A stretch of DNA of 64,000 bases from Streptomyces sp. NBC_00094 (lineage in GTDB: Bacteria > Actinomycetota > Actinomycetes > Streptomycetales > Streptomycetaceae), in NCBI RefSeq assembly GCF_026343125.1, contig NZ_JAPEMB010000001.1, positions 4,903,501 through 4,967,500 of the forward strand, in the 5' to 3' direction. The position numbers and the translations under genes were made by a program. The notes below the pieces were generated by a model. That model worked only from the letters and a program-made list of their open reading frames with translations. It had not been told where the DNA came from and ran no database searches. Positions 32,692-40,215 of the stretch are shown one piece after another; positions within the stretch are counted from its first letter, which is position 1, and the number at the start of each line of letters is the position of its first letter.

Positions 32692-33942
32692 GTGAGCACC
32701 GTGGCGGTTCAAGAGGCGAGACAGTACGGCGAACACGCGACGGCCTGTGCCGGCTGCGCCCACTGCGGACAGGCCGGCCACCGACGCGCGGTCGCCGCCT
32801 TCCTCGCCCGGCGCGACGAACTCGCTGCCGGGCACGGCGTCCCCGCGGCCGTCGCCCATTCGCCGGTCGCCGCGCGCCAGTGGGTCTCGGACGAGCTGGC
32901 CCAGTCCGCCCGCGCGGTGGCCGCACGCGGCCGGGAGGCCGGGGTGGCCTGGCTCGACCGGGTACGGAGCGGGGGCCTCGGCGCCGTGTGGGGCGCCGTC
33001 CTGGCCCTCCTCCTCGGTCAGGCCCTCACCGCGATCGGGAGCGGCTGGACCGGTGCCCGTACGGCCGGGCTCTGCGCCGCCGTGGTCCTCGCCGTCCTGC
33101 TCAGCGTCGCCGCCCACGCCCACCGGACCCGCGGGGGCCTCCTCGCCCCGCTGATCGGTGAGGACAACCGGCTCTCCACGACCCGGGCCGTCGCCGCCGC
33201 CTGGCTCCTTCTCCTCGGCTTCACCCTCCTCTTCCTCGCCTTCCTGGCGTTCCGGTCCCCGGACCCGGGCGCCTTCGGTCTGGCCCGGGGCGCGGGCCTG
33301 CTCACCGTCTTCGCCCTCGTGTCGGGGGTCACCGTCACCGCCCGTCTCGTCGTCTCCGTCCGGATCGCGGCGCGCCGCCTCCAGAAGGTCCGCGCCGACC
33401 GTCCGCGCGCCGCCGACCTGCTCTGCGACGACAACGGCCGGGCCGGCCTCGCCGACGTCCAGTACCTCCTCGTCTCCTGTGCCGTCCTGGTGCTGACGGC
33501 CCTCGGTCTCGCCCGCGACCCCGGCAGGCTCCCCGAGGTGCCCTGGTCCCTCGTGCTCCTCCTCGCCGTCTCCGCGGCCTGGCAGCTCGCCGCGAAGTGC
33601 ACGGAGGGCGTCCGCCCCACGATCCACTCCGTGGTCCGCTCCCGGGAGGCGGGCGACCTCGACGCCCCGATCCGTACCGGCGACGACATCGAGATCCGCG
33701 GCTGCGGCTTCGTCCCGCCCGGCGCCGCCGCTCCCGACCCGCTGACCCGGCTGGTCGTACGCATCGGCCCCGTCCACGCCCACGTCCCCCTGGTCCCGGT
33801 CCCCGGCGGTTTCGCCAACCCGACGGACACGGCCCTCACCGTCCCCCTCCCGGCGGACGTGGAGCCGGGCCGGGTGGAGGTCTCGGTCGTGACGGCGGCC
33901 GGCGTGGAGACCAATCGGGTCACGATCGACGTCGTCGACTGA
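32692..33942 (+). CDS. Membrane protein with N-terminal CxxC-type motif
   Basis: 416 residues of unrecognised family. The N-terminus has CAGCAHCGQAGH, a possible metal-binding knuckle. About five hydrophobic segments follow between residues 95 and 305 (for example LGAVWGAVLALLLGQALTAI and LLLGFTLLFLAFLAF), and the last 110 residues are predicted to be a soluble beta-rich domain (IEIRGCGFVPPGAAAPDPLT near residue 340). The start is uncertain: GTG 32692 or GTG 32701, neither with a strong ribosome-binding site. It is followed 91 bases later by the DoxX gene. Confidence 0.75.
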   Translation: MSTVAVQEARQYGEHATACAGCAHCGQAGHRRAVAAFLARRDELAAGHGVPAAVAHSPVAARQWVSDELAQSARAVAARGREAGVAWLDRVRSGGLGAVWGAVLALLLGQALTAIGSGWTGARTAGLCAAVVLAVLLSVAAHAHRTRGGLLAPLIGEDNRLSTTRAVAAAWLLLLGFTLLFLAFLAFRSPDPGAFGLARGAGLLTVFALVSGVTVTARLVVSVRIAARRLQKVRADRPRAADLLCDDNGRAGLADVQYLLVSCAVLVLTALGLARDPGRLPEVPWSLVLLLAVSAAWQLAAKCTEGVRPTIHSVVRSREAGDLDAPIRTGDDIEIRGCGFVPPGAAAPDPLTRLVVRIGPVHAHVPLVPVPGGFANPTDTALTVPLPADVEPGRVEVSVVTAAGVETNRVTIDVVD

Positions 33943-34033
33943 GCGTCCGGCCCCCTCCGCGTATCCCCGGGGTGCAGGTCCGAGGAGAATCGTTCCGCGA
34001 ACAGTCGTACGGGGCGTGGAGAGGTGACCGACG

Positions 34034-34627
34034 ATGACGGGACGAGCGGACCGGCCGAACGACACGACAGGTGCCCCGGCCGACGGCCCGGCCGGGACCG
34101 GTGAATCCGGCCGCCGCGCCGAGCGGAAGGCCCGCTTCGCCACCTGGGAGGCCGCCTTCGTCCGATGGAAGGCCGTCGCCTCCCGCTACGCGCTCCTTCC
34201 GCTCCGGCTCTTCCTCGGCATCACGTTCGTCTACGCGGGTCTCGACAAGCTCACCGACGCCTCCTTCCTCGCCGACACGGGCAGCGGCTCCATCGGCGAG
34301 ACGATGCGCGGGGTGCGGGACATCTCCGCGATCCCCGGCCTCGTCGACCTCGCCCTCAAGGACCCCAGCGCCTTCGGGTACGCCATCTCCTTCGGAGAAC
34401 TCGCCGTCGGGATCGGAACGCTGCTCGGGCTCTACGCGCGCGTGGCGGCGCTCGGCGGCGCGCTGATCTCGCTGAGCCTCTGGCTGACCGTGAGCTGGCA
34501 GGTGAGCCCGTACTACCTCGGCAACGACCTCGTCTATCTGATGGCCTGGCTTCCGCTGCTGCTGGCCGGGGCATCCGTGCTGTCGCTGGACACGTTCCTC
34601 GCGGATCGGCGGCGCCGTATTCGATAG
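34034..34627 (+). CDS. DoxX family membrane protein
   Basis: 197 residues with the DoxX/quinol-oxidase-subunit-like fold of four helices: PLRLFLGITFVYAGLDKLTD near residue 56, then AISFGELAVGIGTLLGLYAR, AALGGALISLSLWLTVSWQV, and LVYLMAWLPLLLAGASVLSL at the end. The first 45 residues are polar. DoxX proteins are associated with thiol-redox and oxidative-stress systems in mycobacteria. GAGAGGTGA stands upstream of the ATG. Its last 94 bases overlap, in antisense, the small membrane protein gene at 34534-34797. Confidence 0.88.
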   Translation: MTGRADRPNDTTGAPADGPAGTGESGRRAERKARFATWEAAFVRWKAVASRYALLPLRLFLGITFVYAGLDKLTDASFLADTGSGSIGETMRGVRDISAIPGLVDLALKDPSAFGYAISFGELAVGIGTLLGLYARVAALGGALISLSLWLTVSWQVSPYYLGNDLVYLMAWLPLLLAGASVLSLDTFLADRRRRIR

Positions 34628-34797
34628 GCGACCCAGGTCGCGAGGGCGGCGGTGCCCAGACCGCCGCAGAGCACCGGGATCACCGCGTACCAGGGGGTCG
34701 TCCAGGCTCCGGCGAGATCGCCCGCGTAGACGGCGGCCAGGGCCAGGGCGGTGAGGCCGGCGAGCAGCCGGCCGGGGCGGAACTCATGGCGCAGCAC
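34534..34797 (-). CDS. Small membrane protein overlapping the PspC gene and antisense to DoxX
   Basis: 87 residues from a GTG at 34797, which overlaps the last 14 bases of the upstream PspC gene. Two hydrophobic helices are clear, LLAGLTALALAAVYAGDLAG and WYAVIPVLCGGLGTAALATW, followed by RIRRRR and a Ser-rich tail. The tail, about 30 residues, lies antisense to the DoxX coding end. Translational coupling to the PspC gene is likely. The frame also extends upstream in PspC, but that part is a shadow. Confidence 0.6.
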   Translation of the reverse strand: MLRHEFRPGRLLAGLTALALAAVYAGDLAGAWTTPWYAVIPVLCGGLGTAALATWVAYRIRRRRSARNVSSDSTDAPASSSGSQAIR

Positions 34798-36130
34798 GGG
34801 TGACCTCCACCTGTCCGATGCCGACCTCCAGCTGGAGGTCCAGCGTGCCGGCCGGGGCGGTCCCGGTCGGCGGGGTGATCGTGCGGTCCTCGACACGGTC
34901 CGGCGCGATGTCGATGTCCTCCGGCGCCTGCCCGGGCAGCTGCAGGTCACCGAGCCCCACCTCGGCGTGGAGCTTCACGACCGCGTCGTGCGGGACGATC
35001 ACCTTGAGCTGCCCTGCGCCCACCTCGGCCTGGGTGGTGACGACCGCGCCCGTGGGGAGCGGGACCCCCGACAGGTCGAGCAGGCCGGCGCCGGTACCCA
35101 GCTCGTACCGCTCCTGCACCGCGGCGACGGAGGTCGGCTTCCAGGTCTCGCGGACCCACGTCGTGGTGATCCGGTCGGGGAGGGCGACCGCCCCGGCGAG
35201 CAGACAGGCGGTGAGGACGACCTGGACGATCGTCCCGAACCCGGTGCGGCCGAGGAAGCTGCTGACGACCAGGCCCAGACCGAACACCGCGAGGGCGGCC
35301 ACGAGGCCCGTCGCCAGGCTCTTGCCCAGCGGCTGGGACTCCCAGGTCAGGGCGGTGCCGAGGACGGCCGCGACGATGGCGAGCAGATGGACGAGACCAC
35401 CGATGGACACCGGGCTGCGCCGGACGGAGGGCTCCGGCCGGGCGGCGCGGGCCGAGGGATCCGGTCCCCACTGGCTTCCGGGCGTCGGCACGACGCCGTC
35501 CACCCGGCCCTCCGCGTCGACGATGCCGTGCGGCCCCCACAGGTAGCCCATCGCCAGCCTGCCGGTCGACCCGTCCTTGACGATCGGGTCCTTCCACCAG
35601 GACGGGAACTCGAGCACCGGCGGGGCCTTCGTCTCGGGCGGGGCCTCCGCGACCACATGGGCCGCCGCATGGTCCGTCCGGCCCTCCGTCTCACCGCCGG
35701 CGGCCCGGCGCCGCCGGGACCAGGCCGCCGCGCCGCACACCGCGCACGACAGCAGCAACGTGAAGCCCAGCATGGATCCGCTGCGCAGCATCGAGAGGAA
35801 GATCCCGCAGCCGACCATCGCCATGAGTATGGCCGCCAGGGTGGCCCCGGAGACCCGGCCGGTCAGCAGTCTGCGCCCCTCGTTCTCCTCCTCGCCCGCG
35901 AGCGGGACGAGCAGCCACGCGAAGCCGTAGAAGACCAGACCGACGCCACCCGTCACGGACAGCACGCCGACCGTGATCCGGAAGATCACCGGGTCGAGGT
36001 CGAAGTACCGGCCGAGGCCGGCGCAGACCCCGCCCACGACCTTGCCGCCCCGCGCACGCCGCAGAGGCAGTGAGGAATCGGCCTCCGCCGGCGGCGGGGC
36101 CTCGTGGGTCGAAGGCATCGAACTCGTCAT
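34784..36130 (-). CDS. PspC domain protein with LiaF-like C-terminus
   Basis: 448-residue membrane protein. The PspC domain at about residues 22-85 (GGKVVGGVCAGLGRYFDLDP; then GGVGLVFYGFAWLLVPLAG) is followed by several helices and a C-terminal beta domain with repeated short strands (TTQAEVGAGQLKVIVPHDA), like LiaF/DUF4097-type envelope-stress regulators. ATG 36130 was chosen as the start of MTSSMPSTHEAP; an in-frame GTG/ATG further upstream is possible. It is divergent from a histidine kinase that also begins with a PspC domain, so the locus is probably an envelope-stress system of the LiaFSR kind. Confidence 0.88.
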   Translation of the reverse strand: MTSSMPSTHEAPPPAEADSSLPLRRARGGKVVGGVCAGLGRYFDLDPVIFRITVGVLSVTGGVGLVFYGFAWLLVPLAGEEENEGRRLLTGRVSGATLAAILMAMVGCGIFLSMLRSGSMLGFTLLLSCAVCGAAAWSRRRRAAGGETEGRTDHAAAHVVAEAPPETKAPPVLEFPSWWKDPIVKDGSTGRLAMGYLWGPHGIVDAEGRVDGVVPTPGSQWGPDPSARAARPEPSVRRSPVSIGGLVHLLAIVAAVLGTALTWESQPLGKSLATGLVAALAVFGLGLVVSSFLGRTGFGTIVQVVLTACLLAGAVALPDRITTTWVRETWKPTSVAAVQERYELGTGAGLLDLSGVPLPTGAVVTTQAEVGAGQLKVIVPHDAVVKLHAEVGLGDLQLPGQAPEDIDIAPDRVEDRTITPPTGTAPAGTLDLQLEVGIGQVEVTRAAP

Positions 36131-36172
36131 GCGTCCATGGTGACGGCCGGTGACCCCGCGCGGCACCGGGAT

Positions 36173-36258
36173 CGACCCTGGCCCGACCCTGATATTCGGA
36201 GGGGCGCTCTCCCTGAGGCGGTACCAGGGTCGATATCAGGGCCGACCCTGATGTCCGG
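36173..36258. promoter_or_regulatory. Operator-like cluster of CGACCCTG repeats between the PspC and histidine kinase genes
   Basis: CGACCCTG occurs at 36173-36180, 36184-36191 and 36243-36250, and inverted as CAGGGTCG at 36225-36232. The longer forms CGACCCTGATATTCGG, GGTCGATATCAGG and CGACCCTGATGTCCGG give an inverted pair (CCCTGATAT ... ATATCAGGG). The cluster fills the divergent promoter region and is the likely binding site of the NarL-type regulator of the locus. Confidence 0.6.
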
Positions 36259-36286
36259 GGCGGGCCGTACGTGTGACGATCGGTGC

Positions 36287-37549
36287 ATGTCCGCAGCCGC
36301 TCGTGTCACCGAGACCGACGAACCGCCCGTGCGCAGGCTCTACCGGAGCGCCGACGGCCGGTGGCTCGGCGGTGTCGCGCGAGGCCTCGCGGGCCACCTG
36401 GGTCTGCCGGTCGTCTGGGTCCGGGCGCTCTTCGCGGTGCTGTTCTTCACGGACGGCCTCGGCGTCCTGCTCTACGCGGTCTTCTGGATAGTCGTCCCGC
36501 TCGGCGTCGGCGGCCGGGCCGCTCCCCGCCCCGTCTTCGAGACCACTCCGGACGGTCGACGCCGGCTGCGCAAGCCCGACCGGGGACAGGTCTTCGCCCT
36601 GATCGCGCTCCTGATCGGCGGCGCGGCCCTCGTGGGGACGGTCAATGTCGACAACGAGTCCGGGCGGTACGTCTGGCCGGTCCTCCTCATAGCGGTCGGT
36701 GTCGTCCTCGTCTGGCGCCAGGCGGACAACGCCCGCCGGGCGAGCTGGACCGACGCCGGGCGCCGAAGACGCGCGCTCCAGCTCGCCCGCGGACTCGTCG
36801 GCGTCGCCCTGGTCGGCACGGGCCTCGCGGTGTTCGTGGTGGTCCGCGGTTCCGTCGCCCAGCTCGGCACGGCCCTCACCGCCTCCGTCGCGGTCCTCAC
36901 CGGGATAACGCTGCTCGCCGGCCCCTGGCTGGTCCGGATGTCGCAGGACCTCACCGAGGAGCGCACCATGCGCATCCGCGCCCAGGAGCGCGCCGAGGTC
37001 GCGGCCCACGTCCACGACTCCGTGCTCCACACCCTCACGCTGATCCAGCGGAACGCCGACGACGGGGGAGAGGTGCGCCGGCTCGCCCGTGCGCAGGAGC
37101 GGGAGCTGCGGAACTGGCTCTACAAGCCCGAGGGCACCGGCAAGGACGAGGAGCCCGCGACCCTCGCGGAGGCGGTGAAGAAGGCCGCGGCCGAGGTCGA
37201 GGACAAGCACGGAGTGCCTCTGGAGGTCGTCGTCGTGGGCGACTGCCCGCTCGACGAGAAACTGACCGCACAGATGCAGGCCGCGCGCGAGGCGATGGTC
37301 AACGCCGCCAAGTACGGTGGCGAGGGCGGTGCGGTGCAGGTGTACGCCGAGGTCGAGGGCCGCACGGTCTTCGTCTCGGTGCGGGACCGGGGGCCGGGCT
37401 TCGACCTGGACGCCGTGCCCGACGACCGGATGGGCGTACGAGAATCGATCATCGGGCGGATGCAGCGCAACGGCGGTTCGGCCCGGCTGCGGTCCGTGCC
37501 GGGCGGGGGCACCGAAGTGGAGCTTGAGATGGAGAGGGCGGACGGATGA
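36287..37549 (+). CDS. PspC-domain sensor histidine kinase
   Basis: 420-residue membrane kinase. A PspC domain (residues about 15-75; GRWLGGVARGLAGHLGLPVV) and four further hydrophobic segments form the sensor. The dimerisation/phosphotransfer region has HVHDSVLHTLTLIQRNA near residue 246, a variant of the NarL/DesK-type H-box. The ATPase domain has ANAAKYGG near 342 (N box, here EAMVNAAKYG), DRGPGFD and GGTEVELEM at the end. ATG 36287 was chosen. The TGA stop overlaps the ATG of the response regulator gene (ATGA), so the pair is translationally coupled. LiaS-like function is inferred from the PspC/LiaF-like neighbour. Confidence 0.92.
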   Translation: MSAAARVTETDEPPVRRLYRSADGRWLGGVARGLAGHLGLPVVWVRALFAVLFFTDGLGVLLYAVFWIVVPLGVGGRAAPRPVFETTPDGRRRLRKPDRGQVFALIALLIGGAALVGTVNVDNESGRYVWPVLLIAVGVVLVWRQADNARRASWTDAGRRRRALQLARGLVGVALVGTGLAVFVVVRGSVAQLGTALTASVAVLTGITLLAGPWLVRMSQDLTEERTMRIRAQERAEVAAHVHDSVLHTLTLIQRNADDGGEVRRLARAQERELRNWLYKPEGTGKDEEPATLAEAVKKAAAEVEDKHGVPLEVVVVGDCPLDEKLTAQMQAAREAMVNAAKYGGEGGAVQVYAEVEGRTVFVSVRDRGPGFDLDAVPDDRMGVRESIIGRMQRNGGSARLRSVPGGGTEVELEMERADG

Positions 37550-38268
37550 GCGACGAGACCGGGGCAGCGACCGGGACCGGTGCGGCGGAGGAGGCGCCGG
37601 GCACGGAACGCAGGGTGCGGGTCGTGCTCGTCGACGACCACCGCATGTTCCGTACGGGCGTGCAGGCGGAGATCGGCAGGACCGAGGTCACCGGCGTCGA
37701 GGTGGTCGGCGAGGCCGCCGACGTCGACCAGGCGGTCACGGTCATCACCGCGACCCGCCCCGAGGTCGTCCTCCTCGACGTGCACCTGCCGGGCGGTGGC
37801 GGCGTCGAGGTGCTGCGCCGCTGCGCGAGCCTGATGGCGGCCGGTGAGGATCCCGTCCGCTTCCTGGCCCTGTCCGTCTCGGACGCGGCCGAGGACGTCA
37901 TCGGGGTGATCCGGGGCGGCGCCCGCGGCTACGTCACGAAGACGATCACCGGTACCGACCTGGTCGACTCGATCTTCCGGGTCCAGGAGGGCGACGCCGT
38001 CTTCTCCCCCCGGCTGGCCGGGTTCGTCCTCGACGCCTTCGCCTCGACGGACGCGCCCCCGGTGGACGAGGACCTGGACCGGCTCACCCAGCGCGAGCGG
38101 GAGGTGCTGCGGCTGATCGCCCGGGGATACGCGTACAAGGAGATCGCGAAGCAGCTCTACATCTCGGTGAAGACGGTCGAGTCGCACGTCTCGGCGGTGC
38201 TGCGGAAGCTCCAGCTCTCCAACCGCCACGAGCTGACCCGCTGGGCCACCGCCCGCCGCCTGGTCTGA
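37546..38268 (+). CDS. NarL/LuxR-type response regulator
   Basis: 240 residues. A receiver domain at about 23-145 has the acidic pair VDDHRMFR, the phospho-acceptor in VVLLDVHLPGGGG near residue 73 and the Lys in YVTKTITG near 128. The C-terminal LuxR helix-turn-helix reads LTQREREVLRLIARGYAYKE and IAKQLYISVKTVESHVSAVL from about residue 181. Partner of the PspC histidine kinase, with which it overlaps by 4 bases. It probably binds the repeat cluster at 36173-36258. Confidence 0.95.
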   Translation: MSDETGAATGTGAAEEAPGTERRVRVVLVDDHRMFRTGVQAEIGRTEVTGVEVVGEAADVDQAVTVITATRPEVVLLDVHLPGGGGVEVLRRCASLMAAGEDPVRFLALSVSDAAEDVIGVIRGGARGYVTKTITGTDLVDSIFRVQEGDAVFSPRLAGFVLDAFASTDAPPVDEDLDRLTQREREVLRLIARGYAYKEIAKQLYISVKTVESHVSAVLRKLQLSNRHELTRWATARRLV

Positions 38269-38287
38269 CACCGTCCGGGCTGACGCC

Positions 38288-39436
38288 CTAGCTCACCCGG
38301 GTCGCGCCGGCGAAGGGCATCTCGTCGATCGGGGCGATCCGCACCGGGGCGCCGGGGCGGGGGGCGTGGATCATCTGGCCGCCGCCGATGTAGAGACCGA
38401 CATGGCTGATCCCCGAGTAGAAGAAGACCAGGTCACCGGGGGCGAGCTGGGAGCGGGAGACCCGCTGCCCGGCGTTGATCTGGGTGTACGTGGTGCGCGG
38501 AAGGGAGACGCCGGCCGCGCGCCAGGCCGCCTGGGTCAGCCCCGAGCAGTCGTACGCGGACGGGCCCGTCGCGCCCCACACATACGGCTTGCCGAGCTGG
38601 GAGCGGGCGAAGGAGATCGCCTCGGCGGCCCGGTTGTTCGGGGCGGTCACCGGGGTGCGATCGCCCCCCGAGGAGCGGTCGGCGCGCGAGGGGGTCGAGA
38701 CGCCGGTCCCGCCGCTCTCTCCGGACGTGTCCGTGCCGCTCGTACCGCCGGTGCCGCCCGACCCGCTGTTCCCCTGGGAGCCGGTGCCGTTCCGGGCCGC
38801 GACGGCGGCGTCGTACCGGGCGCGTTCCTCCGCGGTCAGCCGGGCGAGCAGGGTCCGCGCCGCCTCCAGCTTGCCGAGGACGGCCGTCTTCTGCCGCCGC
38901 AGCTCCGTCTCGTGCCCGCGCAGCGCGGCGAGGCTGCTCGCCGACTCGGCGCGCAGCTGCCGGATCGCGCCCAGCTCGCGCCGTACGGCGGTCACGGCCG
39001 CCGCCTGCCGGTTCCCGGCCTTCTCCGCGAGCGCGGCCCGCTCCAGGTACTCGTCGGGGTCGGAGGTGAGGGCGAGCTGTACGGCGGGGTCGAGGCCGCC
39101 CGAGCGGTACTGCGCGGCGGCCATGGCCCCGAGCCCGTCCCGTGCGGTGTTGAGCCGCTCGGTCCTGCGGGCGGCCTCGTCGCGCAGCCGGTCGAACGCC
39201 TCGCGCGCCTCGTCGGCCCGCTCCTTCGCCCCGTTGTACTTCTCCGTCGCGACCTCGGCCTCCTCGTAGAGGCGGTCGACCTTCGCCTTGACCTGGGCGG
39301 TGGTGAGCCGGGGGTCCGCGTGCCCGGAGCCCTCGAAGAGCGTCGCGGTCGCCGCGGAGGCGAGGGCGAGCGTGGCGGCGGTGCGGACCGCCTGACCACC
39401 GAGGGGGGACTGCCTGGGTTTTCGGTGCGCTGCCAC
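38288..39436 (-). CDS. Secreted NlpC/P60 peptidoglycan endopeptidase
   Basis: 382 residues. A basic N-terminus and hydrophobic segment (about residues 16-40) look like a signal peptide. A long coiled coil (about 45-200; VKAKVDRLYEEAEVATEKYN) and a Ser/Gly/Thr-rich linker lead to a C-terminal NlpC/P60 domain with the nucleophile in YDCSGLTQAAW near residue 299, histidine in ISHVGLYIGGG near 348 and a final MIHAPRPG. It should cleave peptide stems of peptidoglycan outside the cell. It is convergent with the response regulator gene (19 bases apart). A 345-bp upstream region with stable hairpins may regulate it. Confidence 0.93.
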   Translation of the reverse strand: MAAHRKPRQSPLGGQAVRTAATLALASAATATLFEGSGHADPRLTTAQVKAKVDRLYEEAEVATEKYNGAKERADEAREAFDRLRDEAARRTERLNTARDGLGAMAAAQYRSGGLDPAVQLALTSDPDEYLERAALAEKAGNRQAAAVTAVRRELGAIRQLRAESASSLAALRGHETELRRQKTAVLGKLEAARTLLARLTAEERARYDAAVAARNGTGSQGNSGSGGTGGTSGTDTSGESGGTGVSTPSRADRSSGGDRTPVTAPNNRAAEAISFARSQLGKPYVWGATGPSAYDCSGLTQAAWRAAGVSLPRTTYTQINAGQRVSRSQLAPGDLVFFYSGISHVGLYIGGGQMIHAPRPGAPVRIAPIDEMPFAGATRVS

Positions 39437-39781
39437 GAGGGCGGGTCACATCCTCTGCCTGCGGGGGGACGGTGCCCGCCGGGCCGACGGCGGTCCGCAC
39501 AGGGGAGACGGACCGCCGCCGGGTTTTCCTGGCGGGGATGACCGGCAGCCGCCGGGCGACCGGCGGTGGTGGGAGCCGGCCACCTGCTGGAGGACGCTAA
39601 ACCTCGGGGTCACGCCCCGGCAGTGAGTTGACCGCTACTGGCGGCAGTTGTCGCACATGGACCGATCTCTTTCGCCCGGGACGACGATCCGGGGGACATT
39701 GCGGAGGACGACCGACCGAAGCGACGGAGGCGGTGGCCCCGCCCGCAGAGCGGTGCTAGGGGCCCGGTTAGGCTCCGCCCC
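39437..39781. other. Intergenic region with hairpins before the NlpC/P60 gene
   Basis: No gene seen. On the minus strand, the presumed long leader of the NlpC/P60 mRNA can form a 7-bp hairpin (39549-39566, CCGCCGG/CCGGCGG) and a 10-bp hairpin (39488-39518, CGGCGGTCCG/CGGACCGCCG). TAGCGT (39594-39599, minus strand) could be its -10. A c-di-AMP riboswitch is common before such genes in Streptomyces, but I do not see its conserved core here. On the plus strand TAGGCT (39769-39774) stands 7 bases before the next gene. Confidence 0.5.
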
Positions 39782-40135
39782 ATGGACGTACTCATCAATG
39801 TCTTCGTCGCCCTGCACATCATCGGCATCGCCTCCCTGCTGGGCGGATTCCTCACCCAGATGAAGGCGATGGGCGCCGGTACGGCCCGCTTCACCCCGGC
39901 CATGCTGCACGGCGCGCTGACCATGCTGATCACGGGCGTCGCGCTCGTCGGCCTCAACCAGGCCGACGACCAGACCGTGAACAACATCAAGATCGGCATC
40001 AAGCTGGCCGTGCTCGTCGTCGTCCTCGGTCTCGTCTACGTCAAGCGCGACGAGGAGACGGTCGACAAGGGCCTCTTCGCCGCCGTCGGCGGTCTGACCA
40101 CGGCGAACATCTTCATCGCGACCCTCTGGGTGTGA
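39782..40135 (+). CDS. Small integral membrane protein
   Basis: 117 residues, almost all hydrophobic, with about four helices: VLINVFVALHIIGIASLLGG, then MLHGALTMLITGVALVGLNQ, GIKLAVLVVVLGLVYVKRD and GLTTANIFIATLWV. I know it only as a conserved actinobacterial membrane protein without assigned function. TAGGCT lies 7 bases before the ATG, which suggests a leaderless transcript. The pcrA gene follows 80 bases later. Confidence 0.82.
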   Translation: MDVLINVFVALHIIGIASLLGGFLTQMKAMGAGTARFTPAMLHGALTMLITGVALVGLNQADDQTVNNIKIGIKLAVLVVVLGLVYVKRDEETVDKGLFAAVGGLTTANIFIATLWV

Positions 40136-40215
40136 CCCGTTCCGCAGGCGGGTGACGAAGGCGGCTCCCCAAGGCGGACCCGGATGTCGGTGGGGCGTCC
40201 TAGACTCGTGAGGCG

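Noticed and set aside
39437..39600. c-di-AMP (ydaO) riboswitch before the NlpC/P60 gene
   Set aside because: The position fits known Streptomyces examples, but I could not find the conserved core segments; only generic hairpins are visible.
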